Positions 17,737-27,600 of a stretch of 64,000 nt of DNA are shown one piece after another (the stretch's first letter is position 1; the number at the start of each line of letters is the position of its first letter). Origin of the DNA: Gloeomargaritales cyanobacterium VI4D9 (GTDB lineage Bacteria; Cyanobacteriota; Cyanobacteriia; Gloeomargaritales; Gloeomargaritaceae); contig OV696605.1 of NCBI GenBank assembly GCA_927797885.1, forward strand, positions 719,157 through 783,156. The letters are read 5' to 3'. Below the pieces are notes generated by a model. That model saw only the letters and a program-made list of their open reading frames with translations. It made no database searches and was not told the DNA's origin. A program made the position numbers and the translations under genes.

Positions 17737-19170
17737 TTACGAACGGGTCAGGGTTAAACTCGCCCGCTTGAATGCCTCATCCAACACCTCAGTTAGGGTG
17801 GGATGGGTGTGGACAATTTCCGCCAGGGTCTGCACCGGGGTCTGGGTCGCCATTGCTGCCGCCGCCTCCTGGATCAAATCCGCCGCATGGGTGCCAATAA
17901 TATGTACCCCCAACAATTCCCCCGTATCCGGGCGGTAAATCACCTTCGCCAGACCCTCCGCTTCCCCCTCCGCAATCGCCTTGGAATTGCCCTTGAAATA
18001 ACTGCGGACTGCGGCGACGGGAAACTGCTCCGTTTGCCCCAACTCCTGCGCCTGGGGTTCCGTCAAGCCCACAAAACTAATTTCCGGGTGGGTAAAAGCC
18101 GCCGCTGGGATCGCCCGGTAATTCACGGTTTTGCTCTGCCCCAGCATATTTTCCACCGCCACCCGCCCCTGAGCCGCCGCCGCATGAGCCAGCATCATTG
18201 TGCCAATCGCATCCCCAATCGCCCACACCGTCGGCACAGGTTCCCCATCCTTAAGTACATTAAACTGAGGCGTGACCGGGATAAACCCCCGCCGATCCCG
18301 CTGAATGCCCAGGGATTCCAACCCCAAATTCTCCGTAGCCGGAAGCCGCCCCGTCGCCACCAACACCGCATCCACTTCTAAAACTTCTTTTAATTCCTTG
18401 GTTTGAGTGTCCGCCAATTCCACCACCACTGGCTTCCCCGGCGTGATTTTCTGCGCCAACATTCCCACATAGGTTTCCACATCCCGCTCCGCCAACAACA
18501 CCCGTTGCGCCAACCGGGCAATATCCGGGTCAAAGGTGGGCATCAGGCGATCCAGGGCTTCAATCATCGTCACCTCGCACCCCAGCGCCGTATAAATGTC
18601 GGCAAATTCCAAGCCAATGTAACCGCTGCCCACAATGGCAATCCAAGGGGGCAACCAGGACAATTTCAGGGCATCATCGCTGGTAAACACCGTTTGCCCG
18701 TCAATTTCAATCCCCGGCGGCACCCAAGGATAGGAACCGGTGGCAATCAGGACATGGCGCGCCGTCACCAGGGTTTCTTTTCCGCCCTGCGTCACACTCA
18801 CCTTTTGCGGATCGACCAATTTACCCCAGCCGGGAATGATCGTCACGCCTAGCCGTTCCAGCGAGCGGGTCAAATCCCCCCGAATTTTGGTCACAATCCC
18901 TTCCGCATGAGCCGCCACCCCCGCCCGATCCACCTGAATCTCTGCCACGTTGATCCCCAGGGCTTTTAGGGTTTCCTTGTCCTGCAATTGGCGCAAACGC
19001 CCCGCCGCCGCCAACAACGCCTTGGAGGGAATACAACCCCGATTGACACAGGTGCCCCCCATCTCCGCCACTTCCACAATCGCCGTTTTCATCCCCAAGG
19101 CGACCGCATGGAGTGCCGCCCCATGACCGCCCACACCTGCGCCGATAATCAGCAAATCGTAGTCAAACAA
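17737..19170 (-). CDS. lpdA: Dihydrolipoamide dehydrogenase (E3)
   Basis: 477 residues. FAD-binding GxGxxG is at residues 10-15 (GAGVGG), with the redox disulfide C41-x4-C46 in [13 protein letters not shown]. The NAD-binding motif is [11 protein letters not shown], and the C-terminal HTHPTLTEV supplies the His-Glu pair. It reoxidises lipoamide in pyruvate dehydrogenase and glycine cleavage. The start is a TTG at 19170 preceded by GAGG eight bases upstream; no in-frame ATG lies just upstream. Confidence 0.95.
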   Translation of the reverse strand: MFDYDLLIIGAGVGGHGAALHAVALGMKTAIVEVAEMGGTCVNRGCIPSKALLAAAGRLRQLQDKETLKALGINVAEIQVDRAGVAAHAEGIVTKIRGDLTRSLERLGVTIIPGWGKLVDPQKVSVTQGGKETLVTARHVLIATGSYPWVPPGIEIDGQTVFTSDDALKLSWLPPWIAIVGSGYIGLEFADIYTALGCEVTMIEALDRLMPTFDPDIARLAQRVLLAERDVETYVGMLAQKITPGKPVVVELADTQTKELKEVLEVDAVLVATGRLPATENLGLESLGIQRDRRGFIPVTPQFNVLKDGEPVPTVWAIGDAIGTMMLAHAAAAQGRVAVENMLGQSKTVNYRAIPAAAFTHPEISFVGLTEPQAQELGQTEQFPVAAVRSYFKGNSKAIAEGEAEGLAKVIYRPDTGELLGVHIIGTHAADLIQEAAAAMATQTPVQTLAEIVHTHPTLTEVLDEAFKRASLTLTRS

Positions 19171-19352
19171 ATCTCCGTCCTCAACGTTGGGGATTGTTTT
19201 AGTTTAGCCAACGAACGTTATTTTAAGACATGAGCATACCTGCCCCAGCCAAAATTTTGCTAAAACCCGTCCCGCAACCCCAAGCCCTTGAGCTAGGGTA
19301 AAAGAAGTGCATCCAACCCCAAGCCGGGCGTTCCCATCCGAGGGCTGAAACG

Positions 19353-19481
19353 ATGACGAAAAACCGCTCCCTGCCTCCTCGTTTCCGCCGTTCCCTTTGG
19401 TGGGGGATATTAACCTTGGCGTGGGTGTTGGCGGGGGTTGCCAGTTGGCGTGCCATTTCCACCAGTAGCTTAGGACGATGA
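19353..19481 (+). CDS. Small single-pass membrane protein upstream of sdhC
   Basis: A 42-codon frame: MTKNRSLPPRFRRSLWWGIL, then TLAWVLAGVASWRAI. It has a basic N terminus and one hydrophobic helix. Its TGA overlaps the sdhC start (ATGA), the same coupling seen between sdhC and sdhA. That arrangement argues that it is translated, but no known family was recognised and it could be chance. Confidence 0.45.
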   Translation: MTKNRSLPPRFRRSLWWGILTLAWVLAGVASWRAISTSSLGR

Positions 19482-20128
19482 ATATAGCTATTCTGAGCAG
19501 TAGCGTTGTGCAAAAAGCACTGATTGCCCTGTCGGGTTTATTTTTATTTGCTTTTCTGTTGTTTCATCTAGCAGGTAATTTATTACTTTTTGATACCCCA
19601 GGTCGTTACAATCAACTTGCTCAGGAATTGGAAGCGTGGGGTTGGTTATTTCATGGTTTAGAATTAACCTTACTCGTGGCGTTTATTACTCATGTTTGGT
19701 TAACCATTGCCATCCGCAGACAGCAAAAAAAATTCCTTCCTAAACACACCCATGTACGACACAAAAACGCTTGGGCAGGTAATTGGGCAGTGAACGTCAC
19801 ATCCCGATTGATGACTATCAGTGGTTCCTTGATTCTTGGGTTTTTAATCATTCATTTGCAACAGTTCCGGTTCCATCCAGGGGAACGCAATTTAGAAGCT
19901 CTAGTTGCCCAATTATTTCACAACCCTGCTTGGGTGGCAGTGTATGAATTGGCGTTGTTGCCCATAGGTTTACACGTGGCACATGGCTTTGGCAGTAGTC
20001 TGCAATCCTTAGGATTTGGGCATGAGCAAATCACCCCCTGGTTGCCCCGTTTGAGTCAGATTTTGAGCGTCATTTTGATACTTGGTTACGCCCTCATTCC
20101 CCTGGCAATTTACTGGCAAATCCGATGA
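19478..20128 (+). CDS. sdhC: Succinate dehydrogenase / fumarate reductase cytochrome b558 subunit
   Basis: 216 residues with five membrane helices, matching the b558 family (B. subtilis SdhC type). Candidate haem-ligand histidines lie in the helices: FHLAGN, FHGLELT, THVWL, IHLQQF and HVAHGFGS. It anchors the flavoprotein and iron-sulfur subunits and passes electrons to quinone in the thylakoid or plasma membrane. The stop overlaps sdhA by four bases (ATGA). Confidence 0.9.
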   Translation: MNIAILSSSVVQKALIALSGLFLFAFLLFHLAGNLLLFDTPGRYNQLAQELEAWGWLFHGLELTLLVAFITHVWLTIAIRRQQKKFLPKHTHVRHKNAWAGNWAVNVTSRLMTISGSLILGFLIIHLQQFRFHPGERNLEALVAQLFHNPAWVAVYELALLPIGLHVAHGFGSSLQSLGFGHEQITPWLPRLSQILSVILILGYALIPLAIYWQIR

Positions 20129-22020
20129 ACCCGACTCCGATCCCCAACAGTTCCCTAGAACACAAATGGGATGAATTCAAAAACCATTGCCGTTTGGTCA
20201 GTCCCGCCAATCGGGGTAAATACACCGTACTGGTGATTGGCACGGGTTTGGCTGGGGCATCGGCGGCGGCGACCCTGGGGGAACTGGGGTATAAAGTACT
20301 GGTGTTTTGCTTACAAGATACACCCCGGCGTGCCCATAGCATTGCGGCTCAAGGGGGGATCAATGCGGCTAAAAATTACCAGAATGACGGGGATAGTGTC
20401 TGGCGGTTGTTTTACGACACGATCAAGGGGGGGGATTTTCGGGCGCGGGAGGCGAATGTCTATCGTTTGGCGCAGGTCAGCACCCAGATTATTGACCATT
20501 GCGTGGCGCAGGGGGTGCCCTTTGCCCGGGAGTACGGGGGTTTGCTGGCGAATCGTTCGTTTGGGGGGGCACAGGTGTCCCGCACGTTTTACGCCCGGGG
20601 GCAGACGGGACAGCAATTATTATTAGGAGCTTATGGGGCATTGATGCGCCAGGTGCAACGGGGGACGGTGCAATTATTTCCCCAACGGGAGTTTTACGAT
20701 TTAGTAATTGTAGATGGGCGGGCGCAGGGCATCATTGTTCGCCATTTAATTACCGGGGAATTAGAACGCTATGGGGGTCAGGCGGTTATTTTAGCCAGCG
20801 GTGGTTATGGGAACATTTACTATTTATCTACGAACGCTAAAAGTGCCAATGCTTCAGCGGTCTGGCGTTGTCACAAACGGGGGGCACTGCTCGCTAATCC
20901 TAGTTTTGTGCAGATTCATCCCACCTGTATTCCGGTGTCGGGAACCGGGCAGTCCAAATTAACCTTGATGAGTGAAAGTTTACGCAATGATGGTCGCATT
21001 TGGGTCTCAAAAATCCCTGGTGATACCCGTGCCCCTAAAGACATTCCCCCTGAAGATCGGGATTATTTTTTAGAACGTCTCTATCCCAGCTTTGGCAATT
21101 TAGTACCTAGAGATATTGCGTCCCGGGCAGTGAAAAAGGTCTGCGACGAAGGCTATGGAGTAGGGCGGTCGGTATATTTAGATTTCCAGGAACGTTTGGC
21201 GCATAATCGCCCCGAAATCGAGCGCAAATATGGCAATTTATTCACCATGTACCAGCGGATTACCGGGGAAAATCCCTACGAAACGCCCATGCGAATTTAT
21301 CCAGCCGTGCATTATGTGATGGGGGGGCTGTGGGTGGATTATGGTTTGATGAGTACGATCCCCGGTTTATTTGTCCTCGGAGAAGCCAATTTTTCTGACC
21401 ACGGTGCCAATCGTTTGGGTGCGAGTGCATTGATGCAGGGTTTGGCAGATGGGTACTTTATTATTCCCTATACCTTGGGTAATTATTTGGCGGGGATCAA
21501 ACCCCAGGAAATTGATATTTTCCGGGAGGAATTTCAGCAGGCAAACCAACAAGCCCATGACCGGATTAACGCCCTCTTGAGCGTTGGTGGTTCCCGCACC
21601 CCCAGGGAGTTTCATCGCCAGTTAGGTGCCATTCTGTGGGATCAGGTGGGCATGAGCCGCTCGGAACCCGGGTTAAAAGACGCATTACAAAAGATTAACA
21701 ATTTACAGCAAGCGTTTTGGCGGGATGTGCGGGTGACGGGTTCGGCTCAGGGGTTGAATCAAGCCCTCGAGTATGCGGGACGGGTGGCGGATTACCTGGA
21801 ATTAGCCTCGGTGTTGACGTTGGATGCCCTAGCACGGCGGGAGTCCTGCGGTGCCCATTTCCGGGAGGAGTACCAAACCCCCGAGGGGGAGCCACTGCGG
21901 GATGATGAGCAGTTTGCCCATGTGGCGCTGTGGCAATGGCGAGCGGGAGAGGCACCAGTACGGAGCGAGGAACCCCTAAATTACCAAACCGTGCAACCTT
22001 CGGTGCGGAATTACCGTTAA
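20125..22020 (+). CDS. sdhA: Succinate dehydrogenase / fumarate reductase flavoprotein subunit
   Basis: 631 residues. The FAD-binding Rossmann motif is [20 protein letters not shown] near residues 36-55. [14 protein letters not shown] carries the His that usually binds FAD covalently. HPTCIP is near the substrate site, and the C-terminal [15 protein letters not shown] is typical of SdhA. It oxidises succinate to fumarate. Only the cytochrome subunit is adjacent; the iron-sulfur subunit sdhB is not in this cluster, which is common in cyanobacteria. Confidence 0.94.
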   Translation: MNPTPIPNSSLEHKWDEFKNHCRLVSPANRGKYTVLVIGTGLAGASAAATLGELGYKVLVFCLQDTPRRAHSIAAQGGINAAKNYQNDGDSVWRLFYDTIKGGDFRAREANVYRLAQVSTQIIDHCVAQGVPFAREYGGLLANRSFGGAQVSRTFYARGQTGQQLLLGAYGALMRQVQRGTVQLFPQREFYDLVIVDGRAQGIIVRHLITGELERYGGQAVILASGGYGNIYYLSTNAKSANASAVWRCHKRGALLANPSFVQIHPTCIPVSGTGQSKLTLMSESLRNDGRIWVSKIPGDTRAPKDIPPEDRDYFLERLYPSFGNLVPRDIASRAVKKVCDEGYGVGRSVYLDFQERLAHNRPEIERKYGNLFTMYQRITGENPYETPMRIYPAVHYVMGGLWVDYGLMSTIPGLFVLGEANFSDHGANRLGASALMQGLADGYFIIPYTLGNYLAGIKPQEIDIFREEFQQANQQAHDRINALLSVGGSRTPREFHRQLGAILWDQVGMSRSEPGLKDALQKINNLQQAFWRDVRVTGSAQGLNQALEYAGRVADYLELASVLTLDALARRESCGAHFREEYQTPEGEPLRDDEQFAHVALWQWRAGEAPVRSEEPLNYQTVQPSVRNYR

Positions 22021-22068
22021 AGTGCCCATTTCCTGTTAAGATACCTGTGCTGTGTTGATGATACCACG

Positions 22069-23163
22069 ATGACCAATCGGAGTTACAAAATTGCCGTTTT
22101 GCCGGGGGATGGGATTGGGTCAGAAATTATGGCTGTGACCCTGGATGTTTTAGAAAAGTTAGGGCAAAAATATGGGATTGATTTTCGTTTTTCCGAGGCT
22201 TTAATTGGGGGAATTGCCATTGACCAAACCGGTCAACCGTTGCCCCCGGAAACTTTAGAATTGTGTCGCCAAAGTGATGGGGTTTTATTAGGTGCTGTGG
22301 GTGGTCCTAAATGGGATGATTTACCCAGTCATCTGCGCCCTGAGCAGGCATTATTAGGACTGCGTTCCGGGTTAGCGTTATTTGCCAATTTACGCCCCGC
22401 CAAGGTGTTTCCCGAATTGATCCAGGCTTCTTCGCTAAAACCCGAAGTGATTCATGGTGTGGATTTACTCGTCGTGCGGGAGTTGACCGGAGGCATTTAT
22501 TTTGGGCAACCCAAGGGCATTTTTACCACCGAAACTGGGGAACTGCGGGGGGTGAATACGATGGCCTATCGGGCGAGTGAAATTGACCGGATTGCCCGGG
22601 TGGCGTTCGAGGCGGCCCAAAAACGCCGGAAAAAGTTATGTTCTGTGGACAAGGCGAATGTGCTGGAGGTGTCCCAACTCTGGCGGCAACGGTTGAATGC
22701 CCTAGCCCCGGAGTACCCGGACGTGACTTTAACCCATTTGTATGTGGATAATGCCGCCATGCAGTTGATTCGCTGGCCGCAACAATTTGACGTGATCGTG
22801 ACGGGCAATCTGTTCGGCGATATTCTCTCCGATGAGGCGGCCATGTTGACCGGCAGTATCGGGATGTTGCCCTCGGCGAGTTTGGGGGCGGGGGGGCCGG
22901 GGGTGTTTGAACCCGTGCATGGCTCCGCGCCGGATATTGCCGGGCAGGACGTGGCAAACCCCTTGGCGCAAATTCTCAGTGCCGCCCTGTTACTGCGCTA
23001 CGGTTTGGGGGAAGCCCAGGCGGCCTCAGCCCTGGAAATGGCGGTCGCTCAGGTATTACGCCAGGGCTACCGCACCGGGGATATTTACACGGAGGGGACG
23101 CAACGGGTGGGCTGTCGGGGGATGGGGGCACAGGTAGCGGCGGCTTTAGCATCATTACCTTAA
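22069..23163 (+). CDS. leuB: 3-isopropylmalate dehydrogenase
   Basis: 364 residues, in leucine biosynthesis, NAD-dependent oxidative decarboxylation of 3-isopropylmalate. The start [11 protein letters not shown], the substrate-binding region around [10 protein letters not shown], the metal-binding [20 protein letters not shown], and the NAD-binding [15 protein letters not shown] are all present. The length is normal. It is 48 bp after sdhA on the same strand. Confidence 0.96.
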   Translation: MTNRSYKIAVLPGDGIGSEIMAVTLDVLEKLGQKYGIDFRFSEALIGGIAIDQTGQPLPPETLELCRQSDGVLLGAVGGPKWDDLPSHLRPEQALLGLRSGLALFANLRPAKVFPELIQASSLKPEVIHGVDLLVVRELTGGIYFGQPKGIFTTETGELRGVNTMAYRASEIDRIARVAFEAAQKRRKKLCSVDKANVLEVSQLWRQRLNALAPEYPDVTLTHLYVDNAAMQLIRWPQQFDVIVTGNLFGDILSDEAAMLTGSIGMLPSASLGAGGPGVFEPVHGSAPDIAGQDVANPLAQILSAALLLRYGLGEAQAASALEMAVAQVLRQGYRTGDIYTEGTQRVGCRGMGAQVAAALASLP

Positions 23164-23255
23164 CGTTTACGGAAATTTAACGGATTCTTAGCCCGGAATT
23201 TGTCCCGCAGGCTAAACTGGAACTATTCCCTGCCCCAAGTTGTCCCATGCCCCCT

Positions 23256-23474
23256 ATGCCGGAACATACTGCCCCGCCCGTTTTATTGGAACCGGAAGCA
23301 TTACGAGCGGCTCGCAATGTTTACCGAGATTATCACCAGGGGGGGAAACGCTTGGGCAAACCGTTGTTGGGAGTGGCGGTCAACTCGGACACCTATCATA
23401 CGACGTTGATTTTTTCCGCAAAGCCCGTCCTTTTACCCCGAGAATTTTTTGTACCTCGACAATTACTGAGCTAG
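23256..23474 (+). CDS. Small hypothetical protein
   Basis: 72 codons from the ATG at 23256 (MPEHTAPPVLLEPEALRAAR), with a second possible start at 23247. No family recognised. The residue composition and codon use look coding, with VAVNSDTYHTTLIFSAKPVL resembling a beta hairpin, but no ribosome site is clear. It may be the start of a longer gene that was cut off. The stretch behind it (23475-24092) is repeats. Confidence 0.35.
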   Translation: MPEHTAPPVLLEPEALRAARNVYRDYHQGGKRLGKPLLGVAVNSDTYHTTLIFSAKPVLLPREFFVPRQLLS

Positions 23475-23545
23475 CCTATTCTCGGTAATGGATTAGCCAT
23501 GTTTTAATAGTTCCAATGCCTAAAGCCAAAAGAGAGCACTGACAA

Positions 23546-23733
23546 AAGGGGAACCTCTATTTATTTGAACCAACTAAAAATCTCATCGTGGGAGTACCCA
23601 TATTACCCAGAACCAAGGGCGAGGGGTGCCCCCCTGCGACCCCTGTTCCATTCTCATTTAGGATTGCTATATTTATTCAAAACATGAGAACGAAACACAA
23701 GAACAGCAGATTATTGCTCAGTATTTTTTGTAC
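23546..23733. repeat. Composite of repeat families B and A, left part
   Basis: Starts with a family B end (GGGGAACCTCTATTTATT), passes into a family A half ending ATTTAGGATTGCTATA at 23671, and continues AAAACATGAGAACGAAACAC. That last stretch is an inverted copy of 36960-37020. It is interrupted at 23734 by a nested MITE and resumes at 23839-23863. Confidence 0.6.
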
Positions 23734-23838
23734 TATAGCTAAACACGCAAAGGTTGACATAGATACGGGTCGCAGGGCGTAGCCACGCACTGGTTCTCCA
23801 GAATTTTTGAGGCGACAACCCAACCGTACTTAGCTATA
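23734..23838. mobile_element. MITE with TATAGCTAA termini (family N, copy 2), nested
   Basis: 105 bp from TATAGCTAAACACGCAAAGG to CCGTACTTAGCTATA, inserted into a repeat whose uninterrupted form is at 36940-36970. There the site reads (inverted) TTGTACTAAGATTACTAGG; here TTGTAC and AGATTACTAGG flank the element. The TA of the target is duplicated. The rest of the gene-free stretch to 24092 shows nothing recognisable. Confidence 0.8.
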
Positions 23839-24092
23839 AGATTACTAGGTTTTATAGATGTTCATAGATATATAGTCATTCCGTTTTAGAATACAACACT
23901 TTTTAGGTATTTGTAATCGCTCTATTCCCTTCTAGGACAGGGGTTGCAGGTAACGGCGAATGTCGCAAACTTGTTTGATTACTATATTTTATACAGTTTA
24001 CGCCATAGAACCAGGAGAGCCAGAAAATTACGGGTTGGAAGTCATCCCTACGCTTTAGTTCTGCAGGATTTCTTCTTGTTAATTGGGTAATG

Positions 24093-24602
24093 TTATCGTA
24101 CTGGCACTGCCTCAGTCGTTAGTGTGTAGGTTTGACCATTTAATTCATACGTTAAAGAACCAACGACTGTACGATGTTGTCCATAGCTTTGGTGAGAAAA
24201 CATACGATACTGTTGAGGGGAAATTTCTAAAGGCTTTAGCGTTAAGATACTTTCGGGCAATGAGTGAAATACTTTTCCATTTTGGCTAGAGTGGACAGTT
24301 ACAGATTTGATTTTCAATTCAATTCGGTCAAGGGTAGTATTTTCAAAAGTAACATTGAGCCAAGCATAACTAATAGGACGATTGGGATCAGGAGGTACAC
24401 CTACAGGTGGAAGATTGGGGTCTTCTTCCCAAGCGTAAAGAGTCAGTGGTTCACGGATAACAACAGTGGGCATGGCAACTCCTTGGAGGTGAAGAGAGGA
24501 AGGTTCAGAGGTAAGAGAGGGGGGTTGTTGATGGATCAGATAACTGGCGATGACTACACAAGGAATCATCCAGCAAGTCAACATCCAGCGATGCCTCAAC
24601 AT
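24093..24602 (-). CDS. Secreted hypothetical protein behind the calpain-like gene
   Basis: 169 residues, family not recognised. The N terminus (MLRHRWMLTCWMIPCVVIAS) is a signal peptide or anchor. The remainder is rich in beta strands (YAWLNVTFENTTLDRIELKI, then VGSLTYELNGQTYTLTTEAV) and looks like a single immunoglobulin-like sandwich. The start follows GGTAGGGGGGT. It begins 20 bp after the stop of the large protease gene on the same strand, so the two are probably co-transcribed. A partner or inhibitor of that protease is possible but is only a guess from position and fold. Confidence 0.6.
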   Translation of the reverse strand: MLRHRWMLTCWMIPCVVIASYLIHQQPPSLTSEPSSLHLQGVAMPTVVIREPLTLYAWEEDPNLPPVGVPPDPNRPISYAWLNVTFENTTLDRIELKIKSVTVHSSQNGKVFHSLPESILTLKPLEISPQQYRMFSHQSYGQHRTVVGSLTYELNGQTYTLTTEAVPVR

Positions 24603-24622
24603 ACCCCCCCTACCAATGTAGT

Positions 24623-27600
24623 TTAGGCTACACTAACCATGTTGAAGTTGAACTTGAAATCTGCATAACTGATGTTTCTCATCCCATTAATATCTCCATG
24701 TCCCAGTTCCCCCGGCAGAGGAGTTGATCCCCACGGGTTGTATAGGGTCAAGGTGTTGGTTACAGCATTGACTCCCAAGATCACGTATTCATGTGATGGG
24801 ACAATTCCTTGTGTAGTGGGCACCCAGTTATCGTTAGGGTTAGGGTCAGGTATCGTCCCAGCGGTAACCGCCTTTCCACTTGCCAGCCATGTGCTGATCT
24901 GGCTTATAGAGGGGAAGATACCGCTCCTGGGATCATCAGTATTGTCGTATTCTGCATATATGTCAGAGAAATACTGACCATTTGTGCCAGTAATGGAAGG
25001 TAATGCTCTATACCCCCACCCACCAACAATATTCTCATAGGTGTTCGTTGAAGCTCCACCTATTTCAGGTTGTTGAATCCGTCCCGACTGTGCAATTTGG
25101 GCATAGGCTTTTTCAGCCAGAGCAACCCATATGCCAAGAGTACCATTATCATGTGCCGCATAGCGTTGGTTAGTGTGATATCGACCGTTTTTCCAAAAAC
25201 TGACATTAAATGGCAAGAAGCGGTCAACGGTCACATAGTCAACATCACCGACTTGGCCATTCCTTTGAGCATATAGCCGCACAGTGAATGTCCAGTCACC
25301 ATTGTCTATGAACATATTGCGAATGGTATTGGGTTGTTGATGGGCAACTGACCCTAATGCTGCCAGGAAGTAGCAGTCACCGAGAGTGCCTTGATCAATG
25401 TCAGCATAGCTAATCTGATTGTCCGTGCCGAACAAACTACCTTGAGCCAATCGGAGTTGCATGGTTGCACCGGCGTGGGCAGTGGGTCGGTCTTGCCCCA
25501 AGAACCACTTGCCAATCAAGCGTTCCATGTGGGTGTCACTAGCACCTTCAGCTAGGTCGCCCAATGGTACGTCTTCAACAAAGTTTAAGGTGTTGGGGTC
25601 TGTTGCGCTCGGTTGCCAAATATTGAATCTTTTATTGGCTTGGTCACCGATAACCACCTTTCTCGACAATACCCGCACGTAGTCCGGCATATTGAAATGA
25701 GTGGCATTTTCAACGATGGTACGTAAATCGTTGAATTCGGTAGCATCAATGACACCCCCATCTTGAACATCGCGGAAGATGGAGATCATGTCATTACGAC
25801 AGAGAATTCCATCCAGGGCAAGCTCACGGGTGGTTGTGATTAGTCTCTCATCTCGCAAGTTTTGGCTGAACCAGTCCCCCGGAAATACATCATTATCCAG
25901 GATGGTCACTGTGGCAGTGTTACTGGTGCCAATTTGGTAGGTAGAACTGCCCAGAAGGGTGAGAATAACTGTCTCAGAGGGTTCAACCAGGGTGTCATCA
26001 ATGGGATTAACAAGAATGTCAACCGTACTTGCGCCTGCGGCAAAGGTGACCGTTCCCGTCAAGTTGTTAAAGTCACTGCCATTGGTTGCCGTCCCACCGA
26101 TGGAGTAGTTCACCGTCAGCGCATTGGTGGTACTCCCCGTGCGGGTCAAGGTAAAGCGACCAGGGTTGGGGGTCTGCCCAAGGTTGGTCTCAGCCGCTTC
26201 AGCATCCGTAGCCTGGATGGTTACCGTCGGCAGGTCATTATCCAAGATGGTCACCGTCGCCCTGTTGCTCGTCCCAACCAGGTAATTCGAGTTATTGACA
26301 AGGGTGAGGATGACGGTTTCCGGGTCTTCAAACTCGCTGTCATTGATGGGATTAATGTCAATGAACGCTGTGCTAGCACCTGCGGCAAAGGTGACTGTTC
26401 CCATTCGGTTGGTGAAGTTTACGCTGGTGGACGTACCCCCGATGGTGTAGTCTGCGTTGCTACCTGTACCCCCAATAGCCGTCCCCCCGATGGAGTAATT
26501 CACCGTCAGGGCATGGGTGGTACTCCCCGTGCGGGTCAAGGTAAAGCGACCAGGGTTGGGGGTCTGCCCAAGGTTGGTCTCAGCCGCTTCAGCATCCGTC
26601 GCCTGGATGGTTACAACCGGAAGAATTGGCGTGGCCGAAGCATTCAGGTTGTAGTGGGTAGACCCACTCCCTTGGCGCACCTCGATAAAGTAGGTACCCG
26701 CATTCAACTCACGGGTAATACTTTCTGAAGCAGTTCCGGTTCTCCAATCCCAAGCCAGCCAACGCCCGTTAGCATCGAGTAAACCCAACTGGGCATCCGC
26801 ACTCAAGCCCGTCAGGGACAAATTGACCACACTCGCCTGATTGAGGGTGAACCGATAGTAGTCGAGGGTATCTCTGCTCCCCACCCAGTCCGTGAAAGTG
26901 GTGGGGGTAGTACCAAGCGTGATATTCCGAGCTGTCCCGAAGGTATTCCCAGCCAAATCCGTTGGCAGTGCGGTAGCCGAGGCGGTGAGGTTGTAATGGG
27001 TAGACCCACTCCCTTGCCGCACCTCGATAAAGTAAGTACCCGCATTCAACTCCTGAGTAATGCTTTCCGAGGCAGTTCCGGTTCTCCAATCCCAAGCCAG
27101 CCAACGCCCATTAGCATCGAGTAAACCCAACTGGGCATCCGCACTCAAGCCCGTCAGGGACAAATTGACCACACTCGCCTGATTGAGGGTGAACCGATAG
27201 TAGTCGAGGGTATCTCTGCTCCCCACCCAGTCCGTGAAAGTGGTGGGGGTAGTACCAAGCGTGATATTCCGAGCTGTCCCGAAGGTATTCCCAGCCAAAT
27301 CCGTTGGCAGTGCGGTAGCCGAGGCGGTGAGGTTGTAATGGGTAGACCCACTCCCTTGCCGCACCTCGATAAAGTAAGTACCCGCATTCAACTCCTGAGT
27401 AATGCTTTCCGAGGCAGTTCCGGTTCTCCAATCCCAAGCCAGCCAACGCCCATTAGCATCGAGTAAACCCAACTGGGCATCCGCACTCAAGCCCGTCAGG
27501 GACAAATTGACCACACTCGCCTGATTGAGGGTGAACCGATAGTAGTCGAGGGTATCTCTGCTCCCCACCCAGTCCGTGAAAGTGGTGGGGGTAGTACCAA

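Noticed and set aside
19223-19513. A 96-residue minus-strand frame between lpdA and sdhC
   Set aside because: It is antisense to the better supported small frame at 19353-19481 and to the sdhC start, with no ribosome site.
25862-26728. A 288-residue plus-strand frame opposite the Calx-beta region
   Set aside because: It is antisense to the calpain-like gene, repeats with the same period as the coding repeats, and has no recognisable motif.
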